From the NCBI GenBank assembly GCA_026545765.1, contig CM048844.1, positions 50,309,401 to 50,373,400 of the forward strand: a DNA stretch of 64,000 bases, written 5' to 3'. The translations under genes were made by a program, and so were the position numbers. Positions 12,701 to 22,981 of the stretch are shown piece by piece (position 1 is the first letter of the stretch; every line of letters starts with the position of its first letter). The notes below the pieces were generated by a model. That model worked only from the letters and a program-made list of their open reading frames with translations, had not been told where the DNA came from and did not search any database. Origin of the DNA: Plantago major. Its lineage: Eukaryota > Streptophyta > Magnoliopsida > Lamiales > Plantaginaceae.

Positions 12701-12962
12701 TCCCTGGAGGAGGACCATGCGTTCCTGACGGAGGAACCTGTCCTTCAACCGCGAGTACTTGGGTCCTTATTGGTGGATCAGCGGCTCTTTCCTCCTCTGA
12801 AGAGAGACTAGCGGTGTGACCATCACTTGGATAGTCCATTGGGTTTCTTGAAGTAGCTCTCGCCGTTCTTACCCTCCGAGTGGGAGGTCTGCCTCTTTGT
12901 CTTGGGGCGGGCATGTCGATTGCAGTAGCGTTGGTCCTTACAGACCTTCTTGTTCTTGCCAT
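6745..12962 (-). pseudogene. gag-pol region of the Tat gypsy element
   Basis: In minus-strand order: a proline- and arginine-rich gag start near 12962, a retrotransposon gag domain near 11600-12100, a protease site (LLVDIGSSSNVI) near 10820, and a reverse transcriptase with CNDFTRLN near 9940 and YVDDMLVKS near 9640. Then come a first RNase H ending near 8850, a second RNase H (DGSSTGKLGGIGLLL) near 8560, and an integrase core with WGIDIVGPFPRG near 7700 and VIVSDNGAQFSG near 7530. A C-terminal GDSVLRR-type region lies near 7060. There is no chromodomain. The paired RNase H domains are known from the Tat lineage. The region is broken in several places and is not an active coding unit. Confidence 0.93.
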
Positions 12963-12994
12963 TACTGAAGAGAATAGAACTTTCTGTAAAGATT

Positions 12995-13010
12995 CCCACA
13001 GACGGCGCCA
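12995..13010 (-). other. Primer-binding site of the gypsy element
   Basis: TGGCGCCGTCTGTGGG on the minus strand starts three bases inside the 5' LTR. It begins with the TGG that pairs with a tRNA 3' CCA end, which fixes the LTR boundary at 13014. Confidence 0.85.
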
Positions 13011-13013
13011 AAA

Positions 13014-13887
13014 TGTTGAGGGTATAAGTCCCCCAACCACTTAATGAATTTCTCGTGCTTTCCTTTACACTAAGTACCCTAAGTGCCTAGCTCGTAAGGG
13101 CCAAGGAGCCTGTAAGAACCGCCGTACTGGTAAGAAGCGACACGTGAGGACCTGGACAGGTAGCTAGGAGGGGGTTAGAACCTTATACCCGGTTTGCGTG
13201 ATGTCAAACCGGATGGAGACTTTACTTGCGAGAGAATGAGAATCTGCTCGGTATAATAGTCAGGGTTCGGAAGTGATTATCGCTTACCGTTATCATGGGA
13301 ATGTGTGCCATATATATAGATTTCACCCCAATTGGGAGGGTTCCACCAGATCGTGCCAAGTGTCAAGCTCAGATTGAGCCAACAATGCCTCAATAGGCCC
13401 ATGGCCCATTAATGACTCCCTAAACCCATTCCCTCTTGGGCTTTCGGGGGTAGATTAGTCATTAATGTGAGATTTTGGAGACCTTTTGCCGTCTGCCATG
13501 CATGAGATCCGAGGAGGTAGGACCGGACCATAGGTCCGGAGCGTACTAGGTTGGACTGGGGGTTTCCAGTCCATATACTGTCCAAAGGAGGCGGTCCGAG
13601 ACGTGTGATTCGGACCTCAATGCTCTCAAGTGCCAGTTTACTTGGTTGCTTATGAGGTTGTTGTGCTAAGTCCGGACGGGTATCCGAGTCAGACTGTAAG
13701 GTTACGGACCTTCGTCAGGGTCGGACCCACTGCCCTTGGGCCCTCCTGTTGCTTTCCACCCGGGTGGGTCAGATCTACAGAGGCTCCGGGTCGGACTATA
13801 AGATCCTGAACTCGTGGTCAACTTGGGACGCCTTAGGATTCGTTCCAAAGGCGTCTATGACGGATTGGACATATTTTTGTATTAACA
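13014..13887 (-). repeat. 5' LTR of the gypsy element (874 bp)
   Basis: On the minus strand it starts TGTTAATAC and ends CTCAACA, giving the usual TG...CA ends. It contains a TATA-like TCTATATATA (about 13311-13320 on the plus map) and is followed at once by the primer-binding site. Its outer end matches 1-89. Confidence 0.93.
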
Positions 13888-14030
13888 GTTAGGATCATTG
13901 TGACGAAGAAAATGACGACGACATTTTTATCCGTCGCTAGGAGCTTAGCGACAGATCGCTCACTGTTTAGCGACGGATAAATCCGTCGCTAAACAGCAGA
14001 AGAGTTTCGGCGGTTCGTCTTTACTAATAA
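13888..14030. mobile_element. Fragment of CACTA-type subterminal repeats
   Basis: Several copies of the TCCGTCGCTA / TAGCGACGGA motif occur here in both directions. They are the same words that fill the ends of the two complete CACTA elements at 18556 and 21153. No CACTACAA terminus is visible, so this is probably an internal or decayed remnant that the gypsy element landed beside or in. Confidence 0.6.
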
Positions 14031-14738
14031 AGTCTAGCTACTCATAACATAAACATAATTCATCATTAATGAATGAAAAGAAAAGAAAAGATTGCTTAGT
14101 CATTATGTTCTTGACGACTAGGGTTTCGTCTTCTTCGTTGCTGACGGTCAGGGTTTCGCTGTTTTGGGATTTCACTTCCCCGAGGACTAGTTCTCTCTCA
14201 AGATAGCTTCTTTTGAATGCGGTGTGTGAATTATGAGACCCCAAGGCGCTCTTTTATAGTGCTGGGAGACGCCCATAACCGCCATGTATCATTAAGGAAG
14301 GTTTAGAATGACGGGACTTTGAGTTAACGGACTTGGACGGGGCCAAAATTGCATAAAAGAACCTTCACTACGGCGACCTAGTGGCCGCAATAGCCCTATT
14401 GTGGTCCCCTTGGGGCCGTAGTCCTTTGACTCTGGTAGGTGTTTGTTGATTCGTCTTCAGGACTATTTTTAGACTTCGAAACTTCGTTATCTTGAGAAGT
14501 GGTCTTCTACAAAGTTTTAACATTTTCAATAAACTTCACAACGGTAGGTCATGTGACTCGATTGGATTTCTCTAAATCCTTGTATGGTTGAATTATCGTA
14601 TTTCCTTATTTTTTTTCTATGATTCGGCATAAATATTGTGTTTTGGCACCGAAAATCGTGTAATTCCTCGAAAACACGATCATCACCTACAAAATACACA
14701 AGAAAGTGATAATAAGATATAAATATTGAATCTTGGAC
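14031..14738. other. Unassigned repeat-like stretch with a minus-strand TATA
   Basis: No recognisable protein. The minus strand has ACTATAAAAG at about 14251-14260, followed by a CT/GA-rich leader and a 68-codon frame (14038-14244) of no known family. The part near 14640-14710 resembles sequence near the leader of some plant gypsy elements, but I cannot prove it. It may be a decayed LTR or an old promoter fragment. Confidence 0.3.
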
Positions 14739-14739
14739 A

Positions 14740-15710
14740 AAAAACGAGGGTCTAAAAGTGTGTTAAATCGCATATTTCATGGTCACATCAGTCTTCCAAG
14801 TATGGCTTATAGGAAAGATGGAATATGCTCATGTCAACTTGGTAAACTAACCAAAGCTTCATTCAAGACAAAGGCTATACATCCAGTACAAGACCATTGC
14901 AGTTGTTACATATGGATCTATTTAAATCTTCATTAACTAGCTATACTGGAAAGAAGTATGGCCTGGTTGTTGTGGATGATTATTCAAGATTCACTAGGGT
15001 ACTTTTCCTAAGACACAGTCTGAAACAATAATAGAAATACATTCCCTGCCTCGTAAGCTTGAAGTCATAAAAATGACAAGGTTTCTATTATTAGGACTGA
15101 CCATGGTACTGAATTTGTCAATCAGTACATCAATGAGTTTTGGACCTGCAAAGGTATACATCACCAACTTTTCTCAGTAAGAACACCACAACAAAATGGT
15201 ATTGCTGAAAGCATAAAAAAAAAACCCCCTTAAATAGGTTGCAATGACTATGCTCGGTGACACTAACATAAGTCAATCCTATTTGGTTGAAGAAGTTAAC
15301 ATAGCTTGCTACACTCAAATAGATGTTTGATGAATAAATTCCATGGCAAAACTCCATATGAGCTATTGGTTGGAAGGCCCCTTGTTATCTCACATCTAAG
15401 AGTGTTTGGTTGCAAATGTTTTGTTTTCAACAATGACAAAGAATACTTGGGAACATTTCAACCAAAGGCGGATGAAAGAATATTCCTAGGCTACTCTCTC
15501 AATAGTAAGGCTTATAAATTTTACAACAAGCGAACTTAAAAGATCGAAGATCTGTTCATATTGTATACTATGAAAACAAACAACGAGAGCCTGTTGGACT
15601 AGAACTGACCTTGAAGAAAGGTTCAAGAAATTGATCATGGAAGAATCAATTGAAGAGAACTAGAAAGGAAATAAATTCATCATTGAATTAGAGGATGAGT
15701 CTGAGGAATA
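14740..15710 (+). mobile_element. Ty1/copia relict (integrase region, SIRE-like family)
   Basis: The stretch encodes pieces of the GAG-pre-integrase domain (YRKDGICS near 14813), the integrase core (KYGLVVVDDYSRF near 14955) and the integrase C-terminal part (KTPYELLVGRP, HLRVFGCKCFVFNN near 15345-15435). All these match the same parts of the copia element at the right end of the window. No LTRs are visible. It is heavily broken (more than five breaks) and old. Confidence 0.88.
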
Positions 15711-16160
15711 GAGGCCAATTACATTTCCAAATTTGTTTCTTTTTTGTTACGAAAATACATGTTTGTTTATGAAAATAAGCAATGTTTCAAGTAAACACCT
15801 AAAGCTCCGGCCTCCGTATAGCAACCCAAATATATGACCGTATTTGTTTTATAGTTCAAATACACCGTTTCCAGCAGCTTCAATCAAACAACAATAGCAG
15901 CACGATGACTTTTGAACAAAAGATAAAGGGAAAAACAGGAAAGGAATCTAAAGCCAACACCTTGAAATATGATTCAAGAAAGTGAAAAGAAAATTTTATA
16001 AAAAGAAACAAAAACAAGAGCTACATGAACTTGTATATACACTTAGTTCACAATTAATCTAGAGCTAATTGCTATGGAGAAAAAAAAAGAGGAGGTTACC
16101 ACTGATCTAGGAAATAGTAGCAAGCAAGCATATTTAAAATTAAACCAATGAATTTATGGA
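15711..16160. other. Intergenic sequence and 3' flank of the calmodulin-like gene
   Basis: AT-rich, without reading frames or clear repeats. The part next to 16160 is probably the 3' untranslated region of the minus-strand gene. Confidence 0.5.
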
Positions 16161-16616
16161 TCAATTTGTTAATGCAGCAAAACCACCTCCTCTCATCATC
16201 TGCTTGAACTCTGTAAAATTAACCATTCCATCACCATCAGCATCCACCTTCATAATCATCTTCTTGCAATCCTCTGCCGTTCTCCCCTGCTTCAGCCCTA
16301 GCGACGCGAGGACGGACTTTAGCTCGTCCACCGTGATGAATCCGTCCCCGTTCTGGTCGAACACGTTAAACGCTTCCCGCATGTCCTCCTCCTCGTCCCG
16401 CTCGTCCATGATCGTTTGGTACAACGACCCAAATTCATCTATATCCACGCAACCATCACCATTCACGTCGATTTTTTCAATCATGGAACTTAACTCCTTG
16501 TCCGGAATGAAGATCCCCATCTTTTCCAACGAGTCATTCAGCTCCTTCTGGGTAATCCGTCCGTCTCCATTCCGGTCGAACATTTGAAATACTCGTTTCA
16601 GCTCGTCGGCGTCCAT
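16161..16616 (-). CDS. CML3-like: Calmodulin-like protein, four EF-hands (CML3/CML7 type)
   Basis: An intronless 151-residue calcium sensor. It has four canonical EF-hand loops with Asp at position 1 and Glu at position 12: residues 14-25 ([12 protein letters not shown]), 50-61 ([12 protein letters not shown]), 87-98 ([12 protein letters not shown]) and 125-136 ([12 protein letters not shown]). The linker is acidic ([13 protein letters not shown]). Family members bind Ca2+ and change the activity of partner proteins. The C-terminal half ([24 protein letters not shown]) is closest in my memory to Arabidopsis CML3, which ends in a peroxisomal SNL-type signal. This protein ends in LTN, so peroxisomal targeting is not supported here. 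The single exon is usual for CMLs. The start codon is the first in frame and gives the normal family N-terminus. A TATTTATA lies about 190 nt upstream. Confidence 0.95.
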   Translation of the reverse strand: MDADELKRVFQMFDRNGDGRITQKELNDSLEKMGIFIPDKELSSMIEKIDVNGDGCVDIDEFGSLYQTIMDERDEEEDMREAFNVFDQNGDGFITVDELKSVLASLGLKQGRTAEDCKKMIMKVDADGDGMVNFTEFKQMMRGGGFAALTN

Positions 16617-17186
16617 TCTATTCGTACGGGAGGCGGAGCGGGGGCGGAAAATTGCAAGCTTTCAGCTACGGACAAATTTCTATGCTTACTGCCAGAAAAG
16701 TTGATAAATGAGTGGTGGATTCGGTGTGTGAAGTTTTCTTACTTTTTGGTGGTTGTGAAATTGTTGAGAATATTTTGGACTTGAGATAGGAAATGGTGGT
16801 TATAAATAACTAGTACCCCAGCCCTAATTTATAAGAAAAAATTGATGGTGGGATTTAATTATTTATTTAATATATATTGCAACTAATTTATACTATAATT
16901 TAAAGTAGCTGGTTTATTTTTTTCTTGTTGTAGTCTACTCTAACCACTAACAAGTCAGAAATGGAATCAAGTACAGATTATTGACACTGTATTGGTGGTT
17001 CGGCAAAAAAAGACTAATTTAAATTGCAAGACGCGTTGTTATAAATGATTATGCCTTGAGATCCGAGGTATCTGCCTGTCATAAACAACTCAGACAAATA
17101 GATAATAATCCCATCCCAGAAATTAAGTTGTCCCACACAACTTTATACATTATTAAAAGTCTATATCATATGCAATAAATAATATT
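16617..17186. other. Upstream region of the calmodulin-like gene
   Basis: AT-rich intergenic sequence holding the leader and promoter of the minus-strand calmodulin-like gene. No reading frame and no recognised repeat. Confidence 0.5.
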
Positions 17187-17460
17187 CTGTGTGTCCCAAA
17201 TTAAATGTACTATATTCCATTTATATATATCTCACTACAAAAGTCCAATTTCCTTTTTTTGGCAAAATCCCTAAAAAAAATATATTTAGATAAAATGTCA
17301 TTAATTAATATATTTAATTACCTAATTAAAAAACCAAATCATAATTTTGACATAACAAATGTATTAGTAAATCACATAAGCCCAAAATTAAATTTTATAA
17401 ATACATTTCTCCTTAATCTTTGTGTCCAAAACCAAACAAGAATTTTGATTTGGGACGGAT
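17187..17460. mobile_element. Tc1/mariner (Stowaway-like) MITE
   Basis: The left part starts GTGTCCCAAATTAAATGT and the right part ends TTTTGATTTGGGAC, which are imperfect inverted repeats of the common plant GTCCCAAATTAA type. The interior is AT-rich and non-coding. The boundary with the next MITE on the right is blurred. Confidence 0.6.
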
Positions 17461-18025
17461 CTGTACCACAAGACTTCATACATTTGTCATTTTTAACTGT
17501 ACCACAAAACTTCATACATTACTAAACAAAGAAAGCTACCACACACCCAACAAATAATAAACCAGTGTTGTTGATCGCGGCGCTATCGAGCCGTATTACC
17601 ATGTGCCCGCTACAAGGCACCCTGTAGCGGGAACATTAGTATAGCGGGCTGTCGCGCGGGAACACGTCCCAGGATGCGTTTTAGTGAATAAAAATTTGTG
17701 GGTTTTATAGAATGCTTTCCTTGACTTTGCTTGTTTTAGACTCTTTATGAGTAATATTATGAGACTATGAGTAATATATGACTTATCAAGTACTGGGGTT
17801 TTTTTACTCACTATCCCGCCCACTAGGGCTGAGCATCGGTCTGGAACCGAACCGAAATTTAGTGTTTTTAGTAGTGTACAAAAAACCGGACCAGGTGTAG
17901 AACCGGACATGCTACAAAATATTGGTTCAATCGGTTCAACCGGTCAAACCTCTTATTGACCCGGTATGACGTCTTATACGTGTGTTTGTTACTAAATCTA
18001 ATTAATATGTGGTTTGTAATTAATA

Positions 18026-18283
18026 CTACCTCCGTTTTTTATAAAAACTTTCCATTTTGACTTTGACCGGTCAACTGTCTTCGACTTTGACCATAAATTA
18101 CTCTTAAACGATAATAATAAATAATTTAATAAAATCATATAATGAAAATTTAGTAATTAAATTTTCATTATATGATTTTATTAAATTATTTACTATTATA
18201 GTTTGGAAGTAATTAACGGTCAAAGTCGGAGACAGTTGACCGCAGAATAATAAAATGGAAAGTTTTATAAAAAACGGAGGGAG
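18026..18283. mobile_element. Tc1/mariner-type MITE, 258 bp, strongly palindromic
   Basis: The ends CTACCTCCGTTTTTTATAAA and CTCCCTCCGTTTTTTATAAA (right end, reverse complement) are flanked by TA on both sides. Most of the element can fold back on itself, including a long AATTTAATTACTAAA-centred arm. It is complete. Confidence 0.9.
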
Positions 18284-18555
18284 TATTTACTAAGTTGAAC
18301 AATCACAACAGATAGTAAAAAGATTAGACTACATATGATTACTACAACGTAACTAATAAATAAATTGTCTAATATGAACCTATTTTGAATTGTAATAATT
18401 CGAACTTATATTGAATTATAAAAGAAAACATTTTTAAAATACTAGATCTACCATATTAATTTATGATGGTTCAAATGTTAGAATTTCAAATATGTAAATT
18501 TGTAACTTGTAAAATGAAAAATAAATGTCAAAAATATTAAGTGATTGTTCTTTTA

Positions 18556-19899
18556 CACTACAAAATCTTTGATGCATAGTGACGGATAGATCGTCGCTCT
18601 GAGACCAGCGATCCGTCATTCTGGCGACGGATAAAATCCGTCTAATCGGAGGCGATGGCGGCGGATAGATATCGATCGTCCAATTCGCGACGGATTGGAC
18701 GACGGATTATCCTGTTTGACTTCTTTTTTTTTTTAAATCGATTATTGGCGACGGATAGAATCTATCCGTCACCCAGTGTAGCGACGGATAGATTCTATCC
18801 GTCGATACATGGGGCGACGGATAGATCTATCCGTCACTGAAAAGCTATTTTTTTAAAAAAAAATAAAATCCGTATTCGAATTTTTATATTCGTATACGTA
18901 TTAATTCGTATCCAATTTGTATTCGTATACGAGATATTGATTTATCGAAACTACAATATTCAAATCGGACAATAATTCGGTTGATATTCAAATCGAAACT
19001 ACAATATTCAATACGATTATACAATAAATCGAAAATTTTATACAATGACAATAATACAAATTCATTATACAATAATACAATACAAACTAAAATACCGAAA
19101 ATGTACAAAAAGATAAAAGATAAATACCTAAAATACCTAAAATGTACAAACTAAAATACCTAAAATACCGAAAATGTACAAAAAGATAAATCGAATATCC
19201 GGAGGAGGACGGTGGAGATCCGGTGGCGGTGGTGGCGTGGAGAGACGGGTGGTGGTGGTGGTGGTGGTGGTGGTGAGAGGCGGGTGGTGGAGTGGAGGAG
19301 GAAGAGCGGTGGTGGGTGGTGCAGTGGTGGTGGGAGGTGGTGGCAGTGTGGTGGGAGGAGAAAGGTGGTGGTGCATGGCAGTGGTGGTGGGTGTGGTGCA
19401 GTGGTGGTGGGAGGTGGTGGCAGTGTGGTGGGAGGAGAAAGGTGGTGGTGCGGTGGTGGTGGGTGTGGTGCGGTGGTGGTGGGAGGAAGAGGAGGTGGTG
19501 GAGGAGGAGAGAAAGTGGTGGAGGAGATGGTGGTGGAAGAGAGGTGGTGGTGGTGGAGATGGTGGTGGAGGAGAGGAGAAAGGGAAGAGAGGTGGTGGTG
19601 GAGATATGTTAAGGTTTTTTAGGCTTTTAGCGATGGATAGATCTATCCGTCGCTAACTTTTCTATTTTTTTTTATTTTCCGGTCATTTGGCGACTGATAG
19701 ATCTATCCGTCGCTAAATTTTTTTTATTTTTTTCTTTCTTTTTATTATGGTCAACAAAATTAGCGACGGATAATAATTATCCGTCGCTAAGGTTGGCGAC
19801 GGATTTTATCCGTCGCCAACCTTAGCGATTCGTCGCTATGGGGTGACCGATAAAATCCGTCGCCCCAAACCGTTGCTAAATACCAGAATTCTTGTAGTG
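18556..19899. mobile_element. Non-autonomous CACTA element with GGT-rich core (copy 1)
   Basis: It starts CACTACAAAATC and ends in TTCTTGTAGTG, flanked by the 3-bp duplication TTA (18553-18555 and 19900-19902). Both ends are filled with copies of AGCGACGGATAGATCTATCCGTCGCT-like words, probable transposase-binding sites; the core GACGGATAGATCTATCCGTC is a perfect palindrome. The middle (about 19200-19612) is a GGTGG-rich tract that opens frames in several phases. These Gly/Trp/Val-rich frames are composition artefacts, not genes. Confidence 0.93.
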
Positions 19900-19936
19900 T
19901 TACTTAGTAGAGGATTGATATACTTGAAAAACGTTA

Positions 19937-20188
19937 CTCCCTCCGTCCCGCAGAACTTCATACATTTTCCATTTTTAGCCGTCCCACAGAACTTCATATA
20001 TTACCAAAAAAAGGAAGCTACCCCACACCCAACAAATAATAAACAATCTCAACTTTACACTCAAATTACACATTTTGTCACTAAAAGTACACTTTTTTAC
20101 ACTTTTTCTATATTCTATCATTACTTTAACTTTTCGCATAAAACTGCGCGTTAACCCTAATGTATGAAGTTCTCCGGGACGGAGGGAG
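19937..20188. mobile_element. Complete Stowaway-like MITE, 252 bp
   Basis: It runs from CTCCCTCCGTCCCG to CGGGACGGAGGGAG, with TA on both sides. It is the intact relative of the split outer MITE and shows what that element looked like before the hAT insertion. Confidence 0.93.
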
Positions 20189-21152
20189 TAACATATATCC
20201 AAGTTTGGGTTATTACTAGAATAAAACAAAACTTTTGCACAAATAACTTGTATCCAAGTGGTAAGTAACTAAGTTATTATATTCTAAACCCAAGTTCAAT
20301 TCCCACCACTTTCATTTTATTCAATATTTATCAAATGAAATTAAAAAAACCGGTTCTCAACCGGTTGACGGTTTACCGGTCAAACCAATGAACCGGCCGG
20401 TTCTCAGGGGTTGGATATCTAGGATAGTTACATGCACTAACCGGACCGCTATTCCCAAAATTTTCGGTTCGCACGGTCTGACTGGCCGGTCCGGTTTTCT
20501 AAACACTGGTTTTTAGCGAACAAAAAAACCGACCCTAGTGATACTCGGTTCTGGCCCGAACCGAACCGGAATTTTCGATTTGGTTCGGGCCTGGACCGAC
20601 TTTCAACCGAAGTTGAAAAAAGAAAAATTGTTTAGATTTAGCTAAACAGAGGGCCAGAAGAAGAAAGAGTTCTCTGTTAGCTATGAAATTAACAAACAAA
20701 ATAAGAGAGAAGAAAGAGCCATACGAAGAAGAAAGAGATGGCTAACATAGTGGAGAAGAAGTAATTACTAATTGTGTGTGATTAATCAATAAGTGATTGT
20801 TTTCCTGATCACTAAAATTACCAAAATTTGATTAAAAATACATATTTTAACCTGGTTTTCTCGATTTTAATCGCTTGTCAAACAGACTGTAATTACTCTA
20901 TAAGATCTGCCCAATCTTCTTAATTCATGAAGTCTTCTTCCTTTCAACCTTTTGGTGGACTGGCGGAGCTCGACTGGTGGACTGAACGGAGATCGAAGAG
21001 AGGTGGAGGTGGACGGAGAGAGTGAACGGAGGCTGGTGGGCGTCTGAAACGAGAGGAGAGAGGCAGAGGTGGGCGGAGAGTTGAGAGGCGGAAGATGGTT
21101 GTTAGGGTGAGCAAATTGGGGGCTAGGGTTTGATTTTGAGAGTGGAAGAGAA

Positions 21153-22407
21153 CACTACAAGAATTCTCATGTGAGACGGAAGAGGCGGATTTTATCCGTC
21201 GCCTCATGACAGGATCGCCAAGCAGGCGACGGATTCTATCCGTCGCCCGTTCTTGACAGATAAAACTTATCTGTCGCTCAGCGACGGATAAGTTTATCCG
21301 TCGCTTCTGAGCGTTGACCAATTTAAAAAAAAAATAAATTTAGCGACGGTTAGATCTATCCGTCGCTAAAAATCGCGACGGATAGATCTATCCGTCGCTA
21401 TAGCCGAAAAAAAAAAAAAAAAAAGTTAGCGACGGATAGATCTAGATCTGTCGCTAAACTAAAAAAAAACCATATATCTCCTCCACCACCTCCTTTCCTC
21501 CACCACTTCTCCTCCATTTCTCCTCTCCTCCCACCACCACCTTTCTCCTTCCACCACCTTTCTCCTCCACCACCACCATCCACCACCTCCTCCACCACCA
21601 TCCTCCACCACCATCCTCCTCCACCACCATCTCCACCACCACCACCTCTCCTCCCACCACCATCTCCACCACCACCACCACCACCTCTCTCCTCCCACCA
21701 CCACCTCCACCACCATCTCCACCACCACCACCACCTCTCTCCTCCCACCACCACCTTTCTCCTTCCACCACCTTTCTCCTCCACCACCACCATCCACCAC
21801 CTCCTCTCCTCCACCACCACCATCCTCCACCACCACCATCTCCACCACCACCACCACCATCTCCACCACCGCACCACCACCACCTCTCTCCACCACCACC
21901 ATCTCCACCACCACCACCTTTCCTCCTCCCACCACCACCGCACCACCACCACCACCACCACCACTTTCCCTGCCACCACCGCACCACCTTTCTCCTCCCA
22001 CCACCACCACGCATTTAATACAAATTGGATCTGAATATAAAATTTGAATACAAATTAATATGTATACGAATACAAATCAATATCTCGTATACGAATACAA
22101 ATTGGATACGAATTAATCCGTATACGAATATAAAAATTGAATCTGATTTTATTTTTAAAAAAATAGAAATGGGCGACGGATAGATCTATCCGTCATGCGT
22201 GAAGCGACGGATAGAATCCGCCCATTATCAATTAAAAAAAAAAATGGTCAATGGTCGTCCAATCCGTCGTGAATTGACGACGGATTGTTATCCGTCGCCA
22301 CGGCTCGAGGCGGATTTTCTATCCGTCGCCCGATCCGTTGCGGAGGCTGACGGATGATAACTGAGCGACGGATCTATCCGTCGCTACAGGCCAGATTTTT
22401 TGTAGTG
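21153..22407. mobile_element. Non-autonomous CACTA element with CCA-rich core (copy 2, opposite orientation)
   Basis: It starts CACTACAAGAATTC and ends TTTTTTGTAGTG, flanked by GAA duplications (21150-21152 and 22408-22410). It has the same subterminal GACGGATAGATCTATCCGTC words, the same ATTCGTATACGAATAC block and the same triplet-rich core as copy 1. Here the core is CCACC on the plus strand (about 21478-22010), so the copy is inverted relative to copy 1. Confidence 0.93.
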
Positions 22408-22863
22408 GAAGAATATTAAAAAAAAATTATATATATACTCTAATTCGGTTCAGTTTGGTTGGAACAGGATTTTTTCCGATTTTGGACCAAACCGAACCGA
22501 AAACCAAATTTTTCAAAAAGTTAGAACCGAGAACCGGACCGAATAGGTTAATGTTCAAACCGAAAACCAATTTTCGGTTCGATTTCGACCGGTTTTTTAG
22601 TTCGGTTCATTTTATGCTCAGCCCTACCGCCCACGACCACGATCCATGATCCCGGTTTTTTGGCCCTGGCACGACGCCTCGCGATACACGATTAACAACA
22701 CTGTAATAAACAATACTCCTTTCAACCTTACACACAAATTACACATTTTGCCACTGAAAATACATTTTTTCCTACCTTTTTAATATTTTATCATTACTTT
22801 AAATTTTTATATAAAATTGTGCGTCAACCCTAACGTATGAAGTTCTCCGGGATGTAGGGAGTA

Positions 22864-22979
22864 TCAACTACACATTTTGCCACTAAAATTACACTTTTAT
22901 GTATCTTTTATCACTACTTTAACTTTTTGCATAAAACTATGCATTAACTAATGTATGAAGTTCCCCGGAATGGAGGGAG
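22864..22979. repeat. Truncated tandem copy of the MITE right half
   Basis: This repeats the right half of the preceding MITE (ACACATTTTGCCACTAAAATT ... ATGTATGAAGTTC ... GGAGGGAG) and is again followed by TA. It looks like a local duplication or a second, 5'-truncated copy. Confidence 0.75.
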
Positions 22980-22981
22980 TA

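Larger units (their letters stand above)
1..13887 (-). mobile_element. Ty3/gypsy LTR retrotransposon, Tat lineage (Retand/Ogre-like), 3' LTR cut by window edge
   Basis: The element reads on the minus strand. Its 5' LTR is 13014-13887, followed by a primer-binding site, gag, protease, reverse transcriptase, two RNase H-like regions, integrase, a long non-pol region with an opposite-strand gene block, a purine-rich tract and the start of the 3' LTR. The 89 bp of 3' LTR visible differ from the matching end of the 5' LTR at 7 positions (about 8%). At a commonly used plant LTR rate that is roughly 3 million years, but from very few sites. The internal region is about 12.9 kb, long for gypsy and usual for Tat. 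The second RNase H domain and the antisense block support Tat rather than a chromovirus. It is a broken fossil: gag-pol is interrupted about three to five times. Confidence 0.93.
17872..20508. mobile_element. Non-autonomous hAT element, level 3 of the nest
   Basis: The ends are TAGTGTACAAAAAACCGGACC on the left and CAGTGTTTAGAAAACCGGAC on the right (reverse complement), imperfect inverted repeats. The 8-bp duplication GTTTTTAG is perfect (17864-17871 and 20509-20516). It is interrupted by two MITEs and one CACTA element and carries no transposase. Confidence 0.9.
17824..22626. mobile_element. Non-autonomous hAT element, level 2 of the nest
   Basis: The ends are TAGGGCTGAGCAT and its inverse ATGCTCAGCCCTA. 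The flanking 8-bp duplication CCGCCCAC is perfect (17816-17823 and 22627-22634). The subterminal regions are rich in GAACCGAACCG words. It has no transposase frame. Net of its own inserts it is under 1 kb (about 0.9 kb). Confidence 0.93.
17563..22703. mobile_element. Non-autonomous hAT element, level 1 of the nest
   Basis: Its ends are CAGTGTTGTTGATCGCG on the left and, reverse-complemented, CAGTGTTGTTAATCGTG on the right. It is flanked by a perfect 8-bp duplication TAATAAAC (17555-17562 and 22704-22711), the hallmark of hAT insertion. Without its insert it is only about 320 bp, so it was a small element with no transposase. Confidence 0.92.
17453..22861. mobile_element. Stowaway-like MITE split by the hAT nest (outermost level)
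   Basis: The left piece (about 17453-17562) and right piece (22704-22861) together match the complete MITE copy at 19937-20188. Both share the ACTTCATACATT words, the CACACCCAACAAATAATAAAC stretch, the ATTACACATTTTG stretch and the AAGTTCTCCGGGA end. The break falls exactly at the TAATAAAC duplication of the outer hAT element. This proves the MITE was here first. Confidence 0.88.

Noticed and set aside
19174-19656. Gly/Trp/Val-rich frames of 100-160 codons in the GGT tract
   Set aside because: All three phases are open because of triplet repeats; the tract is the core of a non-autonomous CACTA element and has no codon pattern of a gene.
21398-22014. Minus-strand frames of 183-193 codons in the CCA tract
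   Set aside because: Same cause as above, the inverted copy of the CACTA core.
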